From positions 248,001 through 312,000 of the forward strand of contig NZ_KB905163.1 of assembly GCF_000378625.1 (NCBI RefSeq): a stretch of DNA of 64,000 nucleotides, read 5' to 3'. The stretch's first letter is position 1; every line of letters begins with the position of its first letter. Origin of the DNA: Colwellia piezophila ATCC BAA-637. GTDB taxonomy: Bacteria; Pseudomonadota; Gammaproteobacteria; Enterobacterales; Alteromonadaceae. The translations under genes were made by a program, and so were the position numbers. The notes beneath the pieces were generated by a model. The model did no database searches and was not told the origin of the DNA. It was given only the letters and a program-made list of their open reading frames with translations. Positions 36,931 through 46,299 of the stretch are shown here, piece by piece.

Positions 36931-37389
36931 TTAACAGAGATCAGTGATGCTTGCGATAGCTGGCTTAGAGAACTCATCGGTAGCATTAGTATATGAAGCT
37001 ACACATCCAGCTGCTGACGCAGCTTTAGCATGTGTGTAAGTTGCAACACCACCCGATGCCAAAAAGGTAAAGTCAGAGCCATCAACATCCATTAATAAAT
37101 TAATAGTCGCTGAATTTGGGTAACTATTAACAATTACAATGCTTTGACCTGCAATACTCATAGGGCCAGTTGTAACTCCTGCAACTAATGCTTTAGCATG
37201 AGCCAAATCTGCAGCTGAGTTCAATGAACCATCGACTGCTTGTACAACAGATGCTTTAGCATCACCAGTTAAATCAATAAATTTAGGTGCTGCCGTAACG
37301 GCTAAAATACCTAAGATGACGATTACCACAACTAATTCAATTAGCGTGAAGCCTGTTTGGTTTGCTTTTATATTGATACTACTTCTCAT
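36931..37389 (-). CDS. mshA: MSHA major pilin MshA
   Basis: Type IVa major pilin, 152 aa. Leader MRSSINIKANQTG, then FTLIELVVVIVILGILAVTAAPKFIDLTGDAKAS, the MSHA hallmark with Glu at +5. Two Cys (about 129 and 152) enclose a C-terminal loop of the D-region type. The Ala/Ser/Thr-rich body SLNSAADLAHAKALVAG is typical and offers Ser residues for O-glycosylation. A strong Shine-Dalgarno (AGAGGAAAAAGC before ATG) and its own terminator fit high expression of the main subunit. Follows mshB by 70 bases. Confidence 0.92.
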   Translation of the reverse strand: MRSSINIKANQTGFTLIELVVVIVILGILAVTAAPKFIDLTGDAKASVVQAVDGSLNSAADLAHAKALVAGVTTGPMSIAGQSIVIVNSYPNSATINLLMDVDGSDFTFLASGGVATYTHAKAASAAGCVASYTNATDEFSKPAIASITDLC

Positions 37390-37459
37390 GCTTTTTCCTC
37401 TATACTACAAAATTAAATACGTGATGTATTTTTGATGATTCAATAACAACTATCCGAAA

Positions 37460-38104
37460 TTAATTGTTATTGATATAAATAATTACCGAGCTGTTTGCGG
37501 GTTGGTAACTAAAACTATTACCCTCTTGGGCTAAAACTGTTGGTGCAAGGTAAGCACCGGCACTATTACGTGCTAATGTCTCTTTCAAATGATAATGGCA
37601 TAATGTGGTAGCGCCAGAAGTATCAGGATCTTTGGTCGCTAAATATCTAAAACTATCATCTGCATTAATTTGTGCAACATCCGATGCTATTAAAGGTGGT
37701 TGCTGCAATAAGTTATCCCATACCGAAATACAAGCATCAGTATCCATGCTAAGGCCGGTATTAATACCTTTAGTTGCGTCGGTACCGACAATATAACCTG
37801 GGCTAATAGTTGGGCTAGTTGTGCTATCTTCAGTAGTTAAGTAAACGGTAGTACCGTCGTAATTTACCAAATGCACATCGTTGGTATCTTTTGGACGTGC
37901 TTCAGCTTCCCATTGCGAACGTGCTAATGAAACACCGGTGGCAAAACCACCAGCCATACCTTCAATATTGGCTTGCTTAGCCTGCTCGGTTAAATCGATA
38001 AATTTGGGAATAGCGGTTACTGCCAAAAAACCTAAAATAACAACTACAACAACCAATTCAATAAGGGTAAAGCCCGATTGTTTATGAGTAATACGTTTCA
38101 TCAT
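37460..38104 (-). CDS. mshB: MSHA pilin protein MshB
   Basis: Second MSHA-type pilin, 214 aa, larger than MshA. Leader MMKRITHKQSG, mature FTLIELVVVVVILGFLAVTAIPKFIDLTEQAKQAN. The body has SLARSQWEAEARP, DACISVWDNLL and TLCHYHLK, with the Cys pair placed differently from MshA. Two adjacent ATGs (38104, 38101) follow AGG. In Vibrio the order mshB-mshA is the same and MshB is a minor subunit. 197 bases separate it from mshF, long enough for a promoter, so mshB-A may form a separate pilin transcript. Confidence 0.9.
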   Translation of the reverse strand: MMKRITHKQSGFTLIELVVVVVILGFLAVTAIPKFIDLTEQAKQANIEGMAGGFATGVSLARSQWEAEARPKDTNDVHLVNYDGTTVYLTTEDSTTSPTISPGYIVGTDATKGINTGLSMDTDACISVWDNLLQQPPLIASDVAQINADDSFRYLATKDPDTSGATTLCHYHLKETLARNSAGAYLAPTVLAQEGNSFSYQPANSSVIIYINNN

Positions 38105-38301
38105 AGAGTTAACCTTTTTTATCCGCTAATACTTTAAATGTAGACCCGATAAGTATGAGCCTCAAATTTATATAATTTACTATTACTATTAATGCTTAGT
38201 TTAACATTATCAATGACTGTAAACAAAATTACAATTCTAAACAAGCTAATTCATTGTTGCTATTCATTAAATCATTATTTAAGCTGCATTCATGCTAACA
38301 A

Positions 38302-38811
38302 TTAGTGACTAGTGGACAATAATTCAACCGGCTTCACTTTGCCTGTATCACTACGATAATCAAAAGATTGGCCATTAGCAATACTATAACGACATAAACG
38401 TCCGTTTTTAATGGACTTTTTGTGAATTTCTATCGCTACCACTGACTCATTCACAACCTTTAACGGAATTGTTAAAACTTGTGACCAAATCCGCTGACAA
38501 GCGAGGCTTTTATGGTCATCATCAACCCAACCAAACTTGTTAACCGCTACATATTGCTTCTCATTACTATTTAAGCGATTTAACACGACAAAGTCAGGTT
38601 GTTTATCCATCAACCATTGCCCATGTACCACATTGACTTTACTGGTAAAACTTTGCCCTAAACCGACAAAGGCAACATTGGTTATCTTCGCTTGCTGACT
38701 AAAGGAAATATCGATTAAAAACTTCATCAATATGGCAATAATAACAACAACAACAATAAACTCGGTCAGGGATCTTTGTTTCTTTTCGGTATAACTGGGC
38801 GTTTTAGTCAT
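38302..38811 (-). CDS. mshF: MSHA biogenesis protein MshF
   Basis: Membrane-anchored 169-aa protein with a pilin-like hydrophobic helix, LTEFIVVVVIIAILMKFLIDISFSQQ, after a basic N-terminus but without a clear Gly cleavage site. The following region has GQWLMDKQPDFVVLN and GWVDDD, a pattern like that of MshB/MshA-associated MshF proteins. The name rests mainly on position between mshG and mshB, as in Vibrio and Shewanella. Lies 12 bases after mshG. Function is not established. Confidence 0.82.
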   Translation of the reverse strand: MTKTPSYTEKKQRSLTEFIVVVVIIAILMKFLIDISFSQQAKITNVAFVGLGQSFTSKVNVVHGQWLMDKQPDFVVLNRLNSNEKQYVAVNKFGWVDDDHKSLACQRIWSQVLTIPLKVVNESVVAIEIHKKSIKNGRLCRYSIANGQSFDYRSDTGKVKPVELLSTSH

Positions 38812-38823
38812 GATACTGATCAG

Positions 38824-40053
38824 CTAACCTTGCATAGCCGAGGCCATATCCCACATTGGGGTAAAGATGCCTAGCGCTAATACTAATACCATGGCCGCAA
38901 CGATAATTAACAATAATGGTTCAATTCTTGCGGTTAAAGTGGCTAAGTCATAATCAACTTCTCGTTCGTAATAATCACCCACTTCAGCAAGTAGTTCATC
39001 AACCCGTCCAGTTTCTTCACCTACGGCAACCATTTGTAAGACTAATGGGGTAAATAAGCCACTTGCCATCGCCGAACGTAATAAGCTCTCACCACTTTCG
39101 ATGCCTTTCCTCATGGCAGATATTTTTTCTTGCATATAGCTATTATCAACAGCTTCGGCCACTAGGGTTAACCCTGTAGTCATTGGCACACCCGCTTTTA
39201 AGACAATGGCAAAACTATGGGAAAAGCGCGCCAAGATAGAGCGTTCGATGATACTGCCAATAATGGGGATTTTTATTTTTCGTCTATCCCATTGATAACG
39301 CCCTTGCTTAGTATTCAGCGACTGCTTCACCATAAAAAACCCGCCTATAGCGGCAAATATCATATACGGCCAATAATTGGTGAACAAATTAGAGCTAGCC
39401 ATAATAAATTTTGTTGCCGGCGGTAAATCGGCTCCTAAGCGTGAAAACATTGTGGCAAACGTTGGAATAACAAAAATATTTAAGATCACCATCGCTGCCG
39501 ATAAGGCTATCAATACCATAGTAGGATAACGTAACGCGGCTTTTATCCGTTTTCGAGTATCTAACTCTCGCTCTAAATAAGAAATTAATTTGAAAAAAGA
39601 TTGCTCTAATTGACCGGTATTCTCGCCAACATGGACCAAGGATACAAAGAGATGATCAAATATTTTAGGATGCTGATTTAGCGCAGAAGAAAAGCTATAA
39701 CCGCCTTCTAATTGTTTGCCAATGTCTGTTAAGGCTTTTTTTAAGGTCAGCGAGTTAGCCGAATCAACCATGCCATTGATTGATCGTAATATTGGCACGC
39801 CGGAGCGCATCAAGGCATACATTTGTCGACAAAAAATAATTAACTCTTCTAAAGAGACCCTGCCATTATTAAACAGCTCCATTATGTCTTGATTAGCACT
39901 ACCCGTACTGCCAGATTTGGCCTTTACAATCGACGTTGGCGTAATGCCTTTTTTGAATATTTTTTCCGCGGCAATAGCAGAGTTTGCTGCTTCAATGCTG
40001 TCTTTTACTCGGCTACCGTTGGCATTTCGCCCAGTATAATTAAATGACGCCAT
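38824..40053 (-). CDS. mshG: MSHA inner-membrane platform protein MshG
   Basis: PilC/GspF-family platform protein, 409 aa, on which the MshE ATPase acts. Two homologous T2SSF domains (about 70-195 and 275-395) each have the cytoplasmic helical bundle FCRQMYALMRSGVPILRSI and FSHSFAIVLKAGVPMTTGL, with three membrane segments overall. VHVGENTGQLEQSFFKL and VAVGEETGRVDELLAEV are the family GE.TG motifs. ATG 40053. Directly downstream of mshE. Confidence 0.94.
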   Translation of the reverse strand: MASFNYTGRNANGSRVKDSIEAANSAIAAEKIFKKGITPTSIVKAKSGSTGSANQDIMELFNNGRVSLEELIIFCRQMYALMRSGVPILRSINGMVDSANSLTLKKALTDIGKQLEGGYSFSSALNQHPKIFDHLFVSLVHVGENTGQLEQSFFKLISYLERELDTRKRIKAALRYPTMVLIALSAAMVILNIFVIPTFATMFSRLGADLPPATKFIMASSNLFTNYWPYMIFAAIGGFFMVKQSLNTKQGRYQWDRRKIKIPIIGSIIERSILARFSHSFAIVLKAGVPMTTGLTLVAEAVDNSYMQEKISAMRKGIESGESLLRSAMASGLFTPLVLQMVAVGEETGRVDELLAEVGDYYEREVDYDLATLTARIEPLLLIIVAAMVLVLALGIFTPMWDMASAMQG

Positions 40054-40135
40054 AAATATCTCTATGCCTTAACAGGTATATTGCTTAATTGTGTGTTTAA
40101 CTGCTTTCTTAGCTGTTTCATTGGCAACTTACTCA

Positions 40136-41848
40136 TTAAATAATATCAATAGTCTCAACTAAGCGTAATACTTCTTCCACGGTAGTCACCCCTTGTACCG
40201 CATAATCAAAAGCGGCTTTAGCTAAGGGGATAAAATTAGGGCTTTCTTTAGCGGATTTACTAAAAGCCTCACTGTCATTACGCTTTAAAGCCATCATCAT
40301 CGCTTCAGTCATTTCCAGTAATTCAAATACACCCACCCGGCCTTTGTAACCGGTATACTGGCAAGACTGACAGCCTTTACCGTGCATGAATTTTACACTG
40401 CGGGCTTGCTCGCCACCTAAGCTAGTTAACCAAAACAATTCTTGTTCTTCCGCTGGGTATTCTATTGGGCAAAACTCACAAATTCTTCGTACTAGGCGTT
40501 GCGCAACGACAGCCCGTAAGGCACTACCGACTAGGAATCCCGCAGCACCCATATCTATTAAGCGTAAAGCACTGGTGATAGCATCATTGGTATGTAGTGT
40601 CGATAACACTAAATGACCCGTGATCGCGCCTCGTAAACCTATTTCAACGGTTTCTTGATCTCGCATTTCACCAACCATCATGATATCAGGATCTTGACGT
40701 AATGCGGTTCGCAATATTCTGGAGAAGGTTAAGTCAATTTTGGTATTCACCTGTACTTGGTTAATTCTAGGTAAGCGATACTCGACCGGATCTTCAACGG
40801 TAATTATTTTTTTGCTGGCTTCATTCAGTTCACTTAAGGCTGCATATAAAGTAGTGGTTTTACCACTACCCGTTGGGCCTGTAACTAATACCATGCCATG
40901 TGGGCGGTGAATTTGTTGACGAACACGCTTCACCATATCTGCAGGCATACCGGTTTGATCTAGCGATAACAAACCCGCAGATTGATCTAATAAACGCATT
41001 ACTACCGATTCACCAAACTGTACCGGCATAGTCGACATACGCACATCAATATTATGACCACTGATATCTAAGTTAAAACGACCATCTTGAGGAATACGTT
41101 TTTCAGATATATCGAGACCCGCCATCAATTTTAGCCGTAATACCATCGCTGATGCGATTTTATTTTCTTTAAGGATTTTTTCTTGTAAAACGCCATCAAT
41201 ACGTTGGCGAATACGTAATTGATGTTCTTCTGGTTCAATATGGATATCAGACGCACGCATCTGTACTGCATCTTCAAAAACAGATTGTAATAATTTACCA
41301 ACAGTGGCATCGCCACCTTCATCAAGTAAAGTACTTTCTAGATTAAAACTAGAAGATTCTTCATATTCCTCTTCTAACTGACTGGCAAAAGATTCAATTT
41401 CAGCTGTTCTTCGATACAAACTGTCGAAGGCATCAAAGATTTGTGACTCTAATACCACCGCAAGTTCAATACGTTTTGGCGCTAACATACGCTCAAGCTG
41501 ATCCAGGCCACTTAAATCGGCAGGGTCACTCATACCCAGCAAGACCGAGTCACTTCTATCTTCAATAATTAATGCTCTTAAACGCCTGGCGTGAACTTCA
41601 GGCAACAAGCTAGCAACATTAGGTGATATTTTATGTTGAGATATATCGAGAAAAGGTACGTCTAGTTGCTGTGCTAAAAACTGCAACAACTGCCTTTCAG
41701 ACAAATGATTCAGCTCTATTAAGGTATCACCGAGTTTTCGACCCGTTTGCTTTTGACTCGTCAATGCTTGTAGGAGTTGCTCATTGGTAATGATATGTTC
41801 ATGAACCAATAAGTCACCTAAACGCATTTTTAATTTCGGTGCTGCCAT
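40136..41848 (-). CDS. mshE: MSHA pilus extension ATPase MshE
   Basis: Hexameric PilB/GspE-type ATPase, 570 aa. The N-terminal MshEN domain shows two 24-residue motifs starting RLGDLL (residues 9-32) and KLGDTL (38-61), with the spaced Leu/Gln pattern that binds cyclic di-GMP in Vibrio MshE. Walker [19 protein letters not shown], Asp box, Walker [37 protein letters not shown] and the zinc tetracysteine (CEFC ... CQSC) are intact. Pilus extension is thus probably controlled by c-di-GMP. No PilT-type retraction ATPase is in this locus. Confidence 0.95.
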   Translation of the reverse strand: MAAPKLKMRLGDLLVHEHIITNEQLLQALTSQKQTGRKLGDTLIELNHLSERQLLQFLAQQLDVPFLDISQHKISPNVASLLPEVHARRLRALIIEDRSDSVLLGMSDPADLSGLDQLERMLAPKRIELAVVLESQIFDAFDSLYRRTAEIESFASQLEEEYEESSSFNLESTLLDEGGDATVGKLLQSVFEDAVQMRASDIHIEPEEHQLRIRQRIDGVLQEKILKENKIASAMVLRLKLMAGLDISEKRIPQDGRFNLDISGHNIDVRMSTMPVQFGESVVMRLLDQSAGLLSLDQTGMPADMVKRVRQQIHRPHGMVLVTGPTGSGKTTTLYAALSELNEASKKIITVEDPVEYRLPRINQVQVNTKIDLTFSRILRTALRQDPDIMMVGEMRDQETVEIGLRGAITGHLVLSTLHTNDAITSALRLIDMGAAGFLVGSALRAVVAQRLVRRICEFCPIEYPAEEQELFWLTSLGGEQARSVKFMHGKGCQSCQYTGYKGRVGVFELLEMTEAMMMALKRNDSEAFSKSAKESPNFIPLAKAAFDYAVQGVTTVEEVLRLVETIDII

Positions 41849-41856
41849 AATCCTTC

Positions 41857-43143
41857 CTATTGTCCTATTGCCTGTAAACGTTGCTGTGCGAACGCCGCTG
41901 AAGAAACTGATAAATCATTTTTTGCCAGGGCTTGTTGGTAGGCTTTACTAGCCAAGTTAAATTGACTGTTTTTATCGTACAATATAGCCAGCGCTAGCTG
42001 CCAACGCCCGACACTAGGTTGCATTGCAATAAGTACTTCATAAGCCTTAACAGCCGTTTCATTTTGTTGTGCTTGTTGCGCGGTATTCGCTAGCATAATT
42101 TGATACTGTTGATTTTTAAGGTCCGCTAATGGCTTTAGCGTATTAAGTGCGGCCATTACTTGCCCTTGCCTTAAATGAATACGCGCTTTCATTTCACGTA
42201 AACTACTATCTTTACTATTGATGGCAATACCTTGTGAAAGTAAATTTGTTGCATCTTGGTAGGCTTGGCGACCAAACCATAACGCGGCTAACTTTTTACG
42301 TGCTTGGCTATCGTTTGGCTTAATTATTAAGACATCTTCGAGTAATGCTTCCGCCTGACTCACTTCTTTAGCGGCAAGTGCTTTTTCGACTAGGACTAAT
42401 TTTTGCTGAACCAGTTCATCCGCCGATAATTGTCGCCTTGACACTGACATGGTATTGGCTTTCGGTGTTGAGTTAGTTGTTACTTTAGCTTTTAGCTTAG
42501 CTTCTAGTGGTTTTAGCTTAAGCTTGGCAGTCTTAACCTGTGTAAATTCAGGTGGCGTATGGGGGTGACCATGCGTTTTCTCATTGATATCCCCTTGGTG
42601 GCTACTGCCATGATTCGCAATAACTGCCATTTTCTTCGCTGGTGTCACCTGACTTGCAGCATAACCTGCAGACGATTTTTCCTTAATGATTGGCGCATTG
42701 ATTATCGACGATTTAACATTGGCACTAGTGTTTACTATGGGTAAAGCTTGCTGGTTTTGTCCATTTCGAGGTAAATGGCTAGGTAAATGGCCAGGTAAAT
42801 GGCCTGTTGAATCACTTTGCTGGCTAGACCCTTTTACGCGGTTAGTCGATTCAGGTTCATAACCACCATTAACCTTTACTTTAATCTCAGAAACCCCAAT
42901 CGATTTATACTTTTCGGTCGCTGCCTGCTCGTTGATTTCAAGGGATTTTAAAGCATTATTTTCACTTTTTAACTGCCAAATATAAAAGCAAACAAAACAA
43001 ACCAGTAAGACACTCACTGTAGTTAACACAACAATTTTCATCGGTGACTGACTTACGGTTATGTTGCTTGTTTGGCTAACATTTGCATCCGACTCAGGCG
43101 TGCGTTGCTCTAAATCTTTTAACATTTGATTAATAACACTCAT
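41857..43143 (-). CDS. mshN: MSHA biogenesis TPR protein MshN
   Basis: Bitopic inner-membrane protein, 428 aa: cytoplasmic N-terminus MSVINQMLKDLEQRTP, one helix (about 34-52), a long Ser/Lys/Pro-rich periplasmic linker (about 60-240) and C-terminal TPR repeats (about 250-428). The start MSVINQMLKDLEQR is nearly invariant in MshN. The linker holds a triplet of a 12-bp tandem repeat coding HLP units. Overlaps mshM by four bases (ATGA). It is thought to tether the assembly machine to peptidoglycan or the secretin; this is inferred from TPR content and context. Confidence 0.92.
   Translation of the reverse strand: MSVINQMLKDLEQRTPESDANVSQTSNITVSQSPMKIVVLTTVSVLLVCFVCFYIWQLKSENNALKSLEINEQAATEKYKSIGVSEIKVKVNGGYEPESTNRVKGSSQQSDSTGHLPGHLPSHLPRNGQNQQALPIVNTSANVKSSIINAPIIKEKSSAGYAASQVTPAKKMAVIANHGSSHQGDINEKTHGHPHTPPEFTQVKTAKLKLKPLEAKLKAKVTTNSTPKANTMSVSRRQLSADELVQQKLVLVEKALAAKEVSQAEALLEDVLIIKPNDSQARKKLAALWFGRQAYQDATNLLSQGIAINSKDSSLREMKARIHLRQGQVMAALNTLKPLADLKNQQYQIMLANTAQQAQQNETAVKAYEVLIAMQPSVGRWQLALAILYDKNSQFNLASKAYQQALAKNDLSVSSAAFAQQRLQAIGQ
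42769..42804. repeat. 12-bp tandem repeat (three copies) in mshN
   Basis: Three adjacent copies of AGGTAAATGGCY (42769-42780, 42781-42792, 42793-42804) are identical except for one base. On the coding strand they give xHLP repeats in the linker of MshN. In-frame copy number change is possible. Confidence 0.9.
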
Positions 43144-44042
43144 GCTTTTAATACCAAGGTATAGCAGGCTAGCGCAATACTAGCGAACAGGCCTATGCAG
43201 GTGAAAGCCAATAGAGGTTTATTCAAGCTATTGTCGATGCTTTCAGTATCAGCTGCTGCTGCTTTAAGTAATTTTAGCGTCATTTTGTAGTGCCCTTGGC
43301 CGTATGCTAGCATTAACATTTTGTGGCATAAAATATTGACTAAGCGTGGTACGCCTTGGCTAACCCGAGCAATACTTTTACATATGCTCACTGGGAAAAG
43401 CTCAGTGCCTTTATAGCCGGCAACTTGTAGTCTGTGATGGATATATTGTTGAACTTCTTGTGCTGTCATTGCCCTTAATTTATAGCCAAAGGTAATACGC
43501 TGCCTTAACTGTCGAAATTCTGTTTTGGCTAAACGGTGATCAAGCTCAGGTTGAGCAAATAACACCACTTGCAGTAGTTTTCGTGTTTCAGTTTCTAAAT
43601 TAGTAAACAGCCTCAGCGCTTCCAAACTATCTTCAGGTAGGGCTTGTGCTTCATCAAGTATCAATACCACCGAGTGCCCTTGGGCATGTAACTCTAACAA
43701 GCGAGTTTGAATACGCTGCGTCAGTAATTGCAGTGACATTCGTTGTGCTTGTTTAACACCAAGCTCTACAGCAACGGCTCGCCTTAACTCATCGGGGTTT
43801 AAATAAGGATTGGGAATATATGCCGTCACAAAGTGTTCGGGTATTTCATTTAAAAGTTTTCGGCATAACAATGTTTTGCCGGTACCCACTTCGCCAATTA
43901 CTTTTATAAAACCTTCTCCCGTTTGCAGCGCTGTTGAGAGCACGGCTAAGGCTTCGTGATGTGGAGCCAAGGGCATATAAAAACGTGTGTTAGGAGTTAA
44001 CGTAAAAGGTAACTCCGCTAAGCCAAAATGGTATAAATACAT
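43140..44042 (-). CDS. mshM: MSHA biogenesis AAA+ ATPase MshM
   Basis: ExeA/GspA-like AAA+ ATPase, 300 aa. MYLYHFGLAELPFTLTPNTRFY is the family start; Walker A VIGEVGTGKTLLCRKLL, Walker B VVLILDEAQALPEDSLEALRLFTNLE and sensor-like FAQPELDHRL follow. A C-terminal membrane helix (about 272-297) anchors it. MshM, like ExeA, may help place the secretin. ATG 44042, with 44 bases to mshL upstream. Shorter than ExeA, lacking the peptidoglycan-binding domain, as is normal for MshM. Confidence 0.93.
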   Translation of the reverse strand: MYLYHFGLAELPFTLTPNTRFYMPLAPHHEALAVLSTALQTGEGFIKVIGEVGTGKTLLCRKLLNEIPEHFVTAYIPNPYLNPDELRRAVAVELGVKQAQRMSLQLLTQRIQTRLLELHAQGHSVVLILDEAQALPEDSLEALRLFTNLETETRKLLQVVLFAQPELDHRLAKTEFRQLRQRITFGYKLRAMTAQEVQQYIHHRLQVAGYKGTELFPVSICKSIARVSQGVPRLVNILCHKMLMLAYGQGHYKMTLKLLKAAAADTESIDNSLNKPLLAFTCIGLFASIALACYTLVLKA

Positions 44043-44086
44043 AAGGTGCTGCTAATCAAACTGAGTAATACGTTAAGCAACTAAGC

Positions 44087-45928
44087 TTAATTTTTAGATT
44101 TAGGTGCATTTTGTGCCGCTGTTTGGCAAACATTATGTGTTTGGGCATAGTCGGCATCTGCACATTGTTCTAGACACTCAGCGCTTAACCCACCTGCTGA
44201 GGATAATTCGCACTCGGCGACTTCCTCAAGTTCGTCAGGAAACCATTTTGTCAGTAAACTGCGTGCATCTTGAAGTTGGTTTTTCCAGGTATCTTGACCA
44301 ACGACTATGGGCTTGAGCATAATAACCAACTCACGTTTTTGCGACGTTTGAGACTTGTTCTTAAATAGTTCACCTAAGAAAGGTATATCGCCTAATATCG
44401 GTGTTTTTGACTCAATATCCACTTTATAGGTTTCAATTAAACCACCAATTATCACCACTTCCCCTGATCTAGCGCGAATAATAGTATCTGATTCTCGTAC
44501 ACTACTTTGGGCTAGCGGTAATATCAGCAGTTCGCTACCTATTTGAATGGTTTTATTTTGCTCTTCAGTAATCGTTACTGAAGGGTGAACATGTAATATA
44601 ACACTACCATCTTTGCTAATTTGCGGCGTTACATCGAGTGCTATACCCGAGAAAAAAGGCGTTAATTCAACTTCAGGCGTTGTCGTGGTTGAGGTACCGG
44701 TGGTAGTAGTACTTGAAACATTGGTTACAAAGTACTCATCTTGACCCACTTTAATAACCGCCTTCTGGTTATTGGTTACCGTGATCCGTGGGCTAGAAAG
44801 TACCTGCACATTACCTTGTGTTTGTAATAATTCGATAACACCTGAAAACTCACTACCATTAGTTGTCTTACTAAATTCCATGCGATTAATGCCACCGATA
44901 GTACTAGAGATGACATTGCCAATAATACTACCTGTGGTTGAATAAACGATTTCAGCACTGCCTACTTGGTCGAGTACTTTTTCCCACTTGATACCTTGTT
45001 GATAATCATCATTAAGGGTTACTTCCATTATTTTCGCTTCGATAATCACTTGACGATGTAAGTGGCTTTCTGTTTCTTCGATAAATTTTTTCACCGCGGT
45101 AATTTCTTTAGGGAAGGCACGAATGGTTACTAAACCGGCTTGTGGCGAAACTATCACTGAGCGACCATCACCGGTACCAACAAAAGCGGTTAAGGACTCT
45201 TTCAGTTCACTCCAAAAATCGGATTTATTTTCAGTATATATATTGATGCCGCTACCTTGGCTGTTCGAGCCACTATTACCACCTTGGCTGTTATTACTAC
45301 CGCTATTATTACTGTTGCCGTTATTATTACCGCTATTATTACCATTGTTGCCGCTATTAGGATCATTCTCAGAAACACCACCAGAATTGATGGTGGTACT
45401 CGATGAACCAAAACGTTTCAGGAATAAGTAATTTAAAGCAATTGTTTCTGTACGTATTCCTGGAGGGAATACTTTTACCACATTGCCTCGGCGAGTAATT
45501 TCATAACCATAAACATCTTCAACCACGTCCAATGCTTCGGATAAAGTAACATCTTTTAAGCTCAGTGAAATACTGCCGCTAACATCAGGATGAATAGCAA
45601 TGTTGTAGCGAGATCCTCTAACGATTGCCTGGAAGAAATTTTTGGCATCAACCTCGGTCGCAGAAATTTCCAAACGTTTTTCAGCTAACATGCCCTGCTT
45701 AGCTTGGTTCATGCTATTAAACATTAGCTCTTGTTGTACCGAGCTTGGCACTTGTGTAAGAGGTTTAGGGGCATTTAAGGCTTTAGTTTCTCTGATGGAC
45801 GCATCGAGGTCTTCCTTTAATTCCACAGGATCATTGGGTACGGATTGACAGCCAACAAGCGAGAAAAATAACGTTGACCACGCAAGTTTAAATTTTATTT
45901 TATTCATATAAGGACTTGTTATTATCAT
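44087..45928 (-). CDS. mshL: MSHA outer-membrane secretin MshL
   Basis: Secretin forming the outer-membrane pore for the pilus. Lipoprotein signal with lipobox LVGC, secretin/TonB short N-terminal domain (SGSISLSLKDVTLSEALDVVEDVYGYEI), a low-complexity Asn/Gly/Ser linker (about 180-230), then the secretin domain with VQVLSSPRITVTNNQKAVIKVG and the C-terminal signature SGEVVIIGGLIE ... [19 protein letters not shown]. Extra Cys occur at the very end (CELSSAGGLSAECLEQC). The first ATG (45928) shares an A with the mshK stop (TAATG); ATG 45907 would give a tighter signal peptide. About 613 aa. Confidence 0.93.
   Translation of the reverse strand: MIITSPYMNKIKFKLAWSTLFFSLVGCQSVPNDPVELKEDLDASIRETKALNAPKPLTQVPSSVQQELMFNSMNQAKQGMLAEKRLEISATEVDAKNFFQAIVRGSRYNIAIHPDVSGSISLSLKDVTLSEALDVVEDVYGYEITRRGNVVKVFPPGIRTETIALNYLFLKRFGSSSTTINSGGVSENDPNSGNNGNNSGNNNGNSNNSGSNNSQGGNSGSNSQGSGINIYTENKSDFWSELKESLTAFVGTGDGRSVIVSPQAGLVTIRAFPKEITAVKKFIEETESHLHRQVIIEAKIMEVTLNDDYQQGIKWEKVLDQVGSAEIVYSTTGSIIGNVISSTIGGINRMEFSKTTNGSEFSGVIELLQTQGNVQVLSSPRITVTNNQKAVIKVGQDEYFVTNVSSTTTTGTSTTTTPEVELTPFFSGIALDVTPQISKDGSVILHVHPSVTITEEQNKTIQIGSELLILPLAQSSVRESDTIIRARSGEVVIIGGLIETYKVDIESKTPILGDIPFLGELFKNKSQTSQKRELVIMLKPIVVGQDTWKNQLQDARSLLTKWFPDELEEVAECELSSAGGLSAECLEQCADADYAQTHNVCQTAAQNAPKSKN
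45262..45372. repeat. Low-complexity triplet-rich segment in mshL
   Basis: The plus strand repeats ATTATTACCGCT-like units; the coding strand gives runs of Asn, Gly and Ser (NNSGNNNGNSNNSGSNNSQGG). It forms a flexible linker between the N-terminal domain and the secretin core. The repeat invites replication slippage, and all steps of three stay in frame. Confidence 0.75.
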
Positions 45929-46299
45929 TAGTTAGCTACCGTATTTACCACTACATTACTTTTAAAACCTTTAGCCTTAAAAATATTAATTTTTAAGCGC
46001 TTTGATTTACTACGTAATATTATGCTTTGACTGTTTATAGCGGTGAGGCGATATTCACCGACATAGTCAAACATATTATAGATTTCGCCATTAATAACCG
46101 CGGTGTGAATACCTTCTCCGTGGATAATAGAGCTCAATACAAAGCCGCCATCCCGCTTTACCAAGCTACTAGAGCCTGAACCACTCTGACCAAATGGCCT
46201 CGTGGGATCAACATCAACAGCTAGGCTAACCGGTGAGATTAGCACACTAAGCATAATTACACTGGTAAAAACCTGAAGGTTTAAATTAGCTTTAGACAC
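45928..46299 (-). CDS. mshK: MSHA biogenesis protein MshK
   Basis: Small periplasmic protein (123 aa) with signal peptide (about 1-27, core VFTSVIMLSVLISPVSLA) and then VDPTRPFGQ, a DPTRP motif shared by MshK and the PilP/GspC homology region. SSIIHGEGIHTAVINGEIYNMFDYVGEYRLTAINSQSIILRS is a small beta domain of the PilP type. GTG 46299 has AAGGAG at seven bases; TTG 46302 is the alternative. It overlaps the end of mshJ by eight bases. Likely binds the secretin MshL; this is inferred from PilP. Confidence 0.87.
   Translation of the reverse strand: MSKANLNLQVFTSVIMLSVLISPVSLAVDVDPTRPFGQSGSGSSSLVKRDGGFVLSSIIHGEGIHTAVINGEIYNMFDYVGEYRLTAINSQSIILRSKSKRLKINIFKAKGFKSNVVVNTVAN

Noticed and set aside
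45123..45431. Plus-strand ORF of 102 codons with long Leu/Pro runs opposite mshL
   Set aside because: It is the antisense shadow of the Asn/Gly/Ser repeat in mshL; composition follows from the triplet repeat, and there is no Shine-Dalgarno or family signature.
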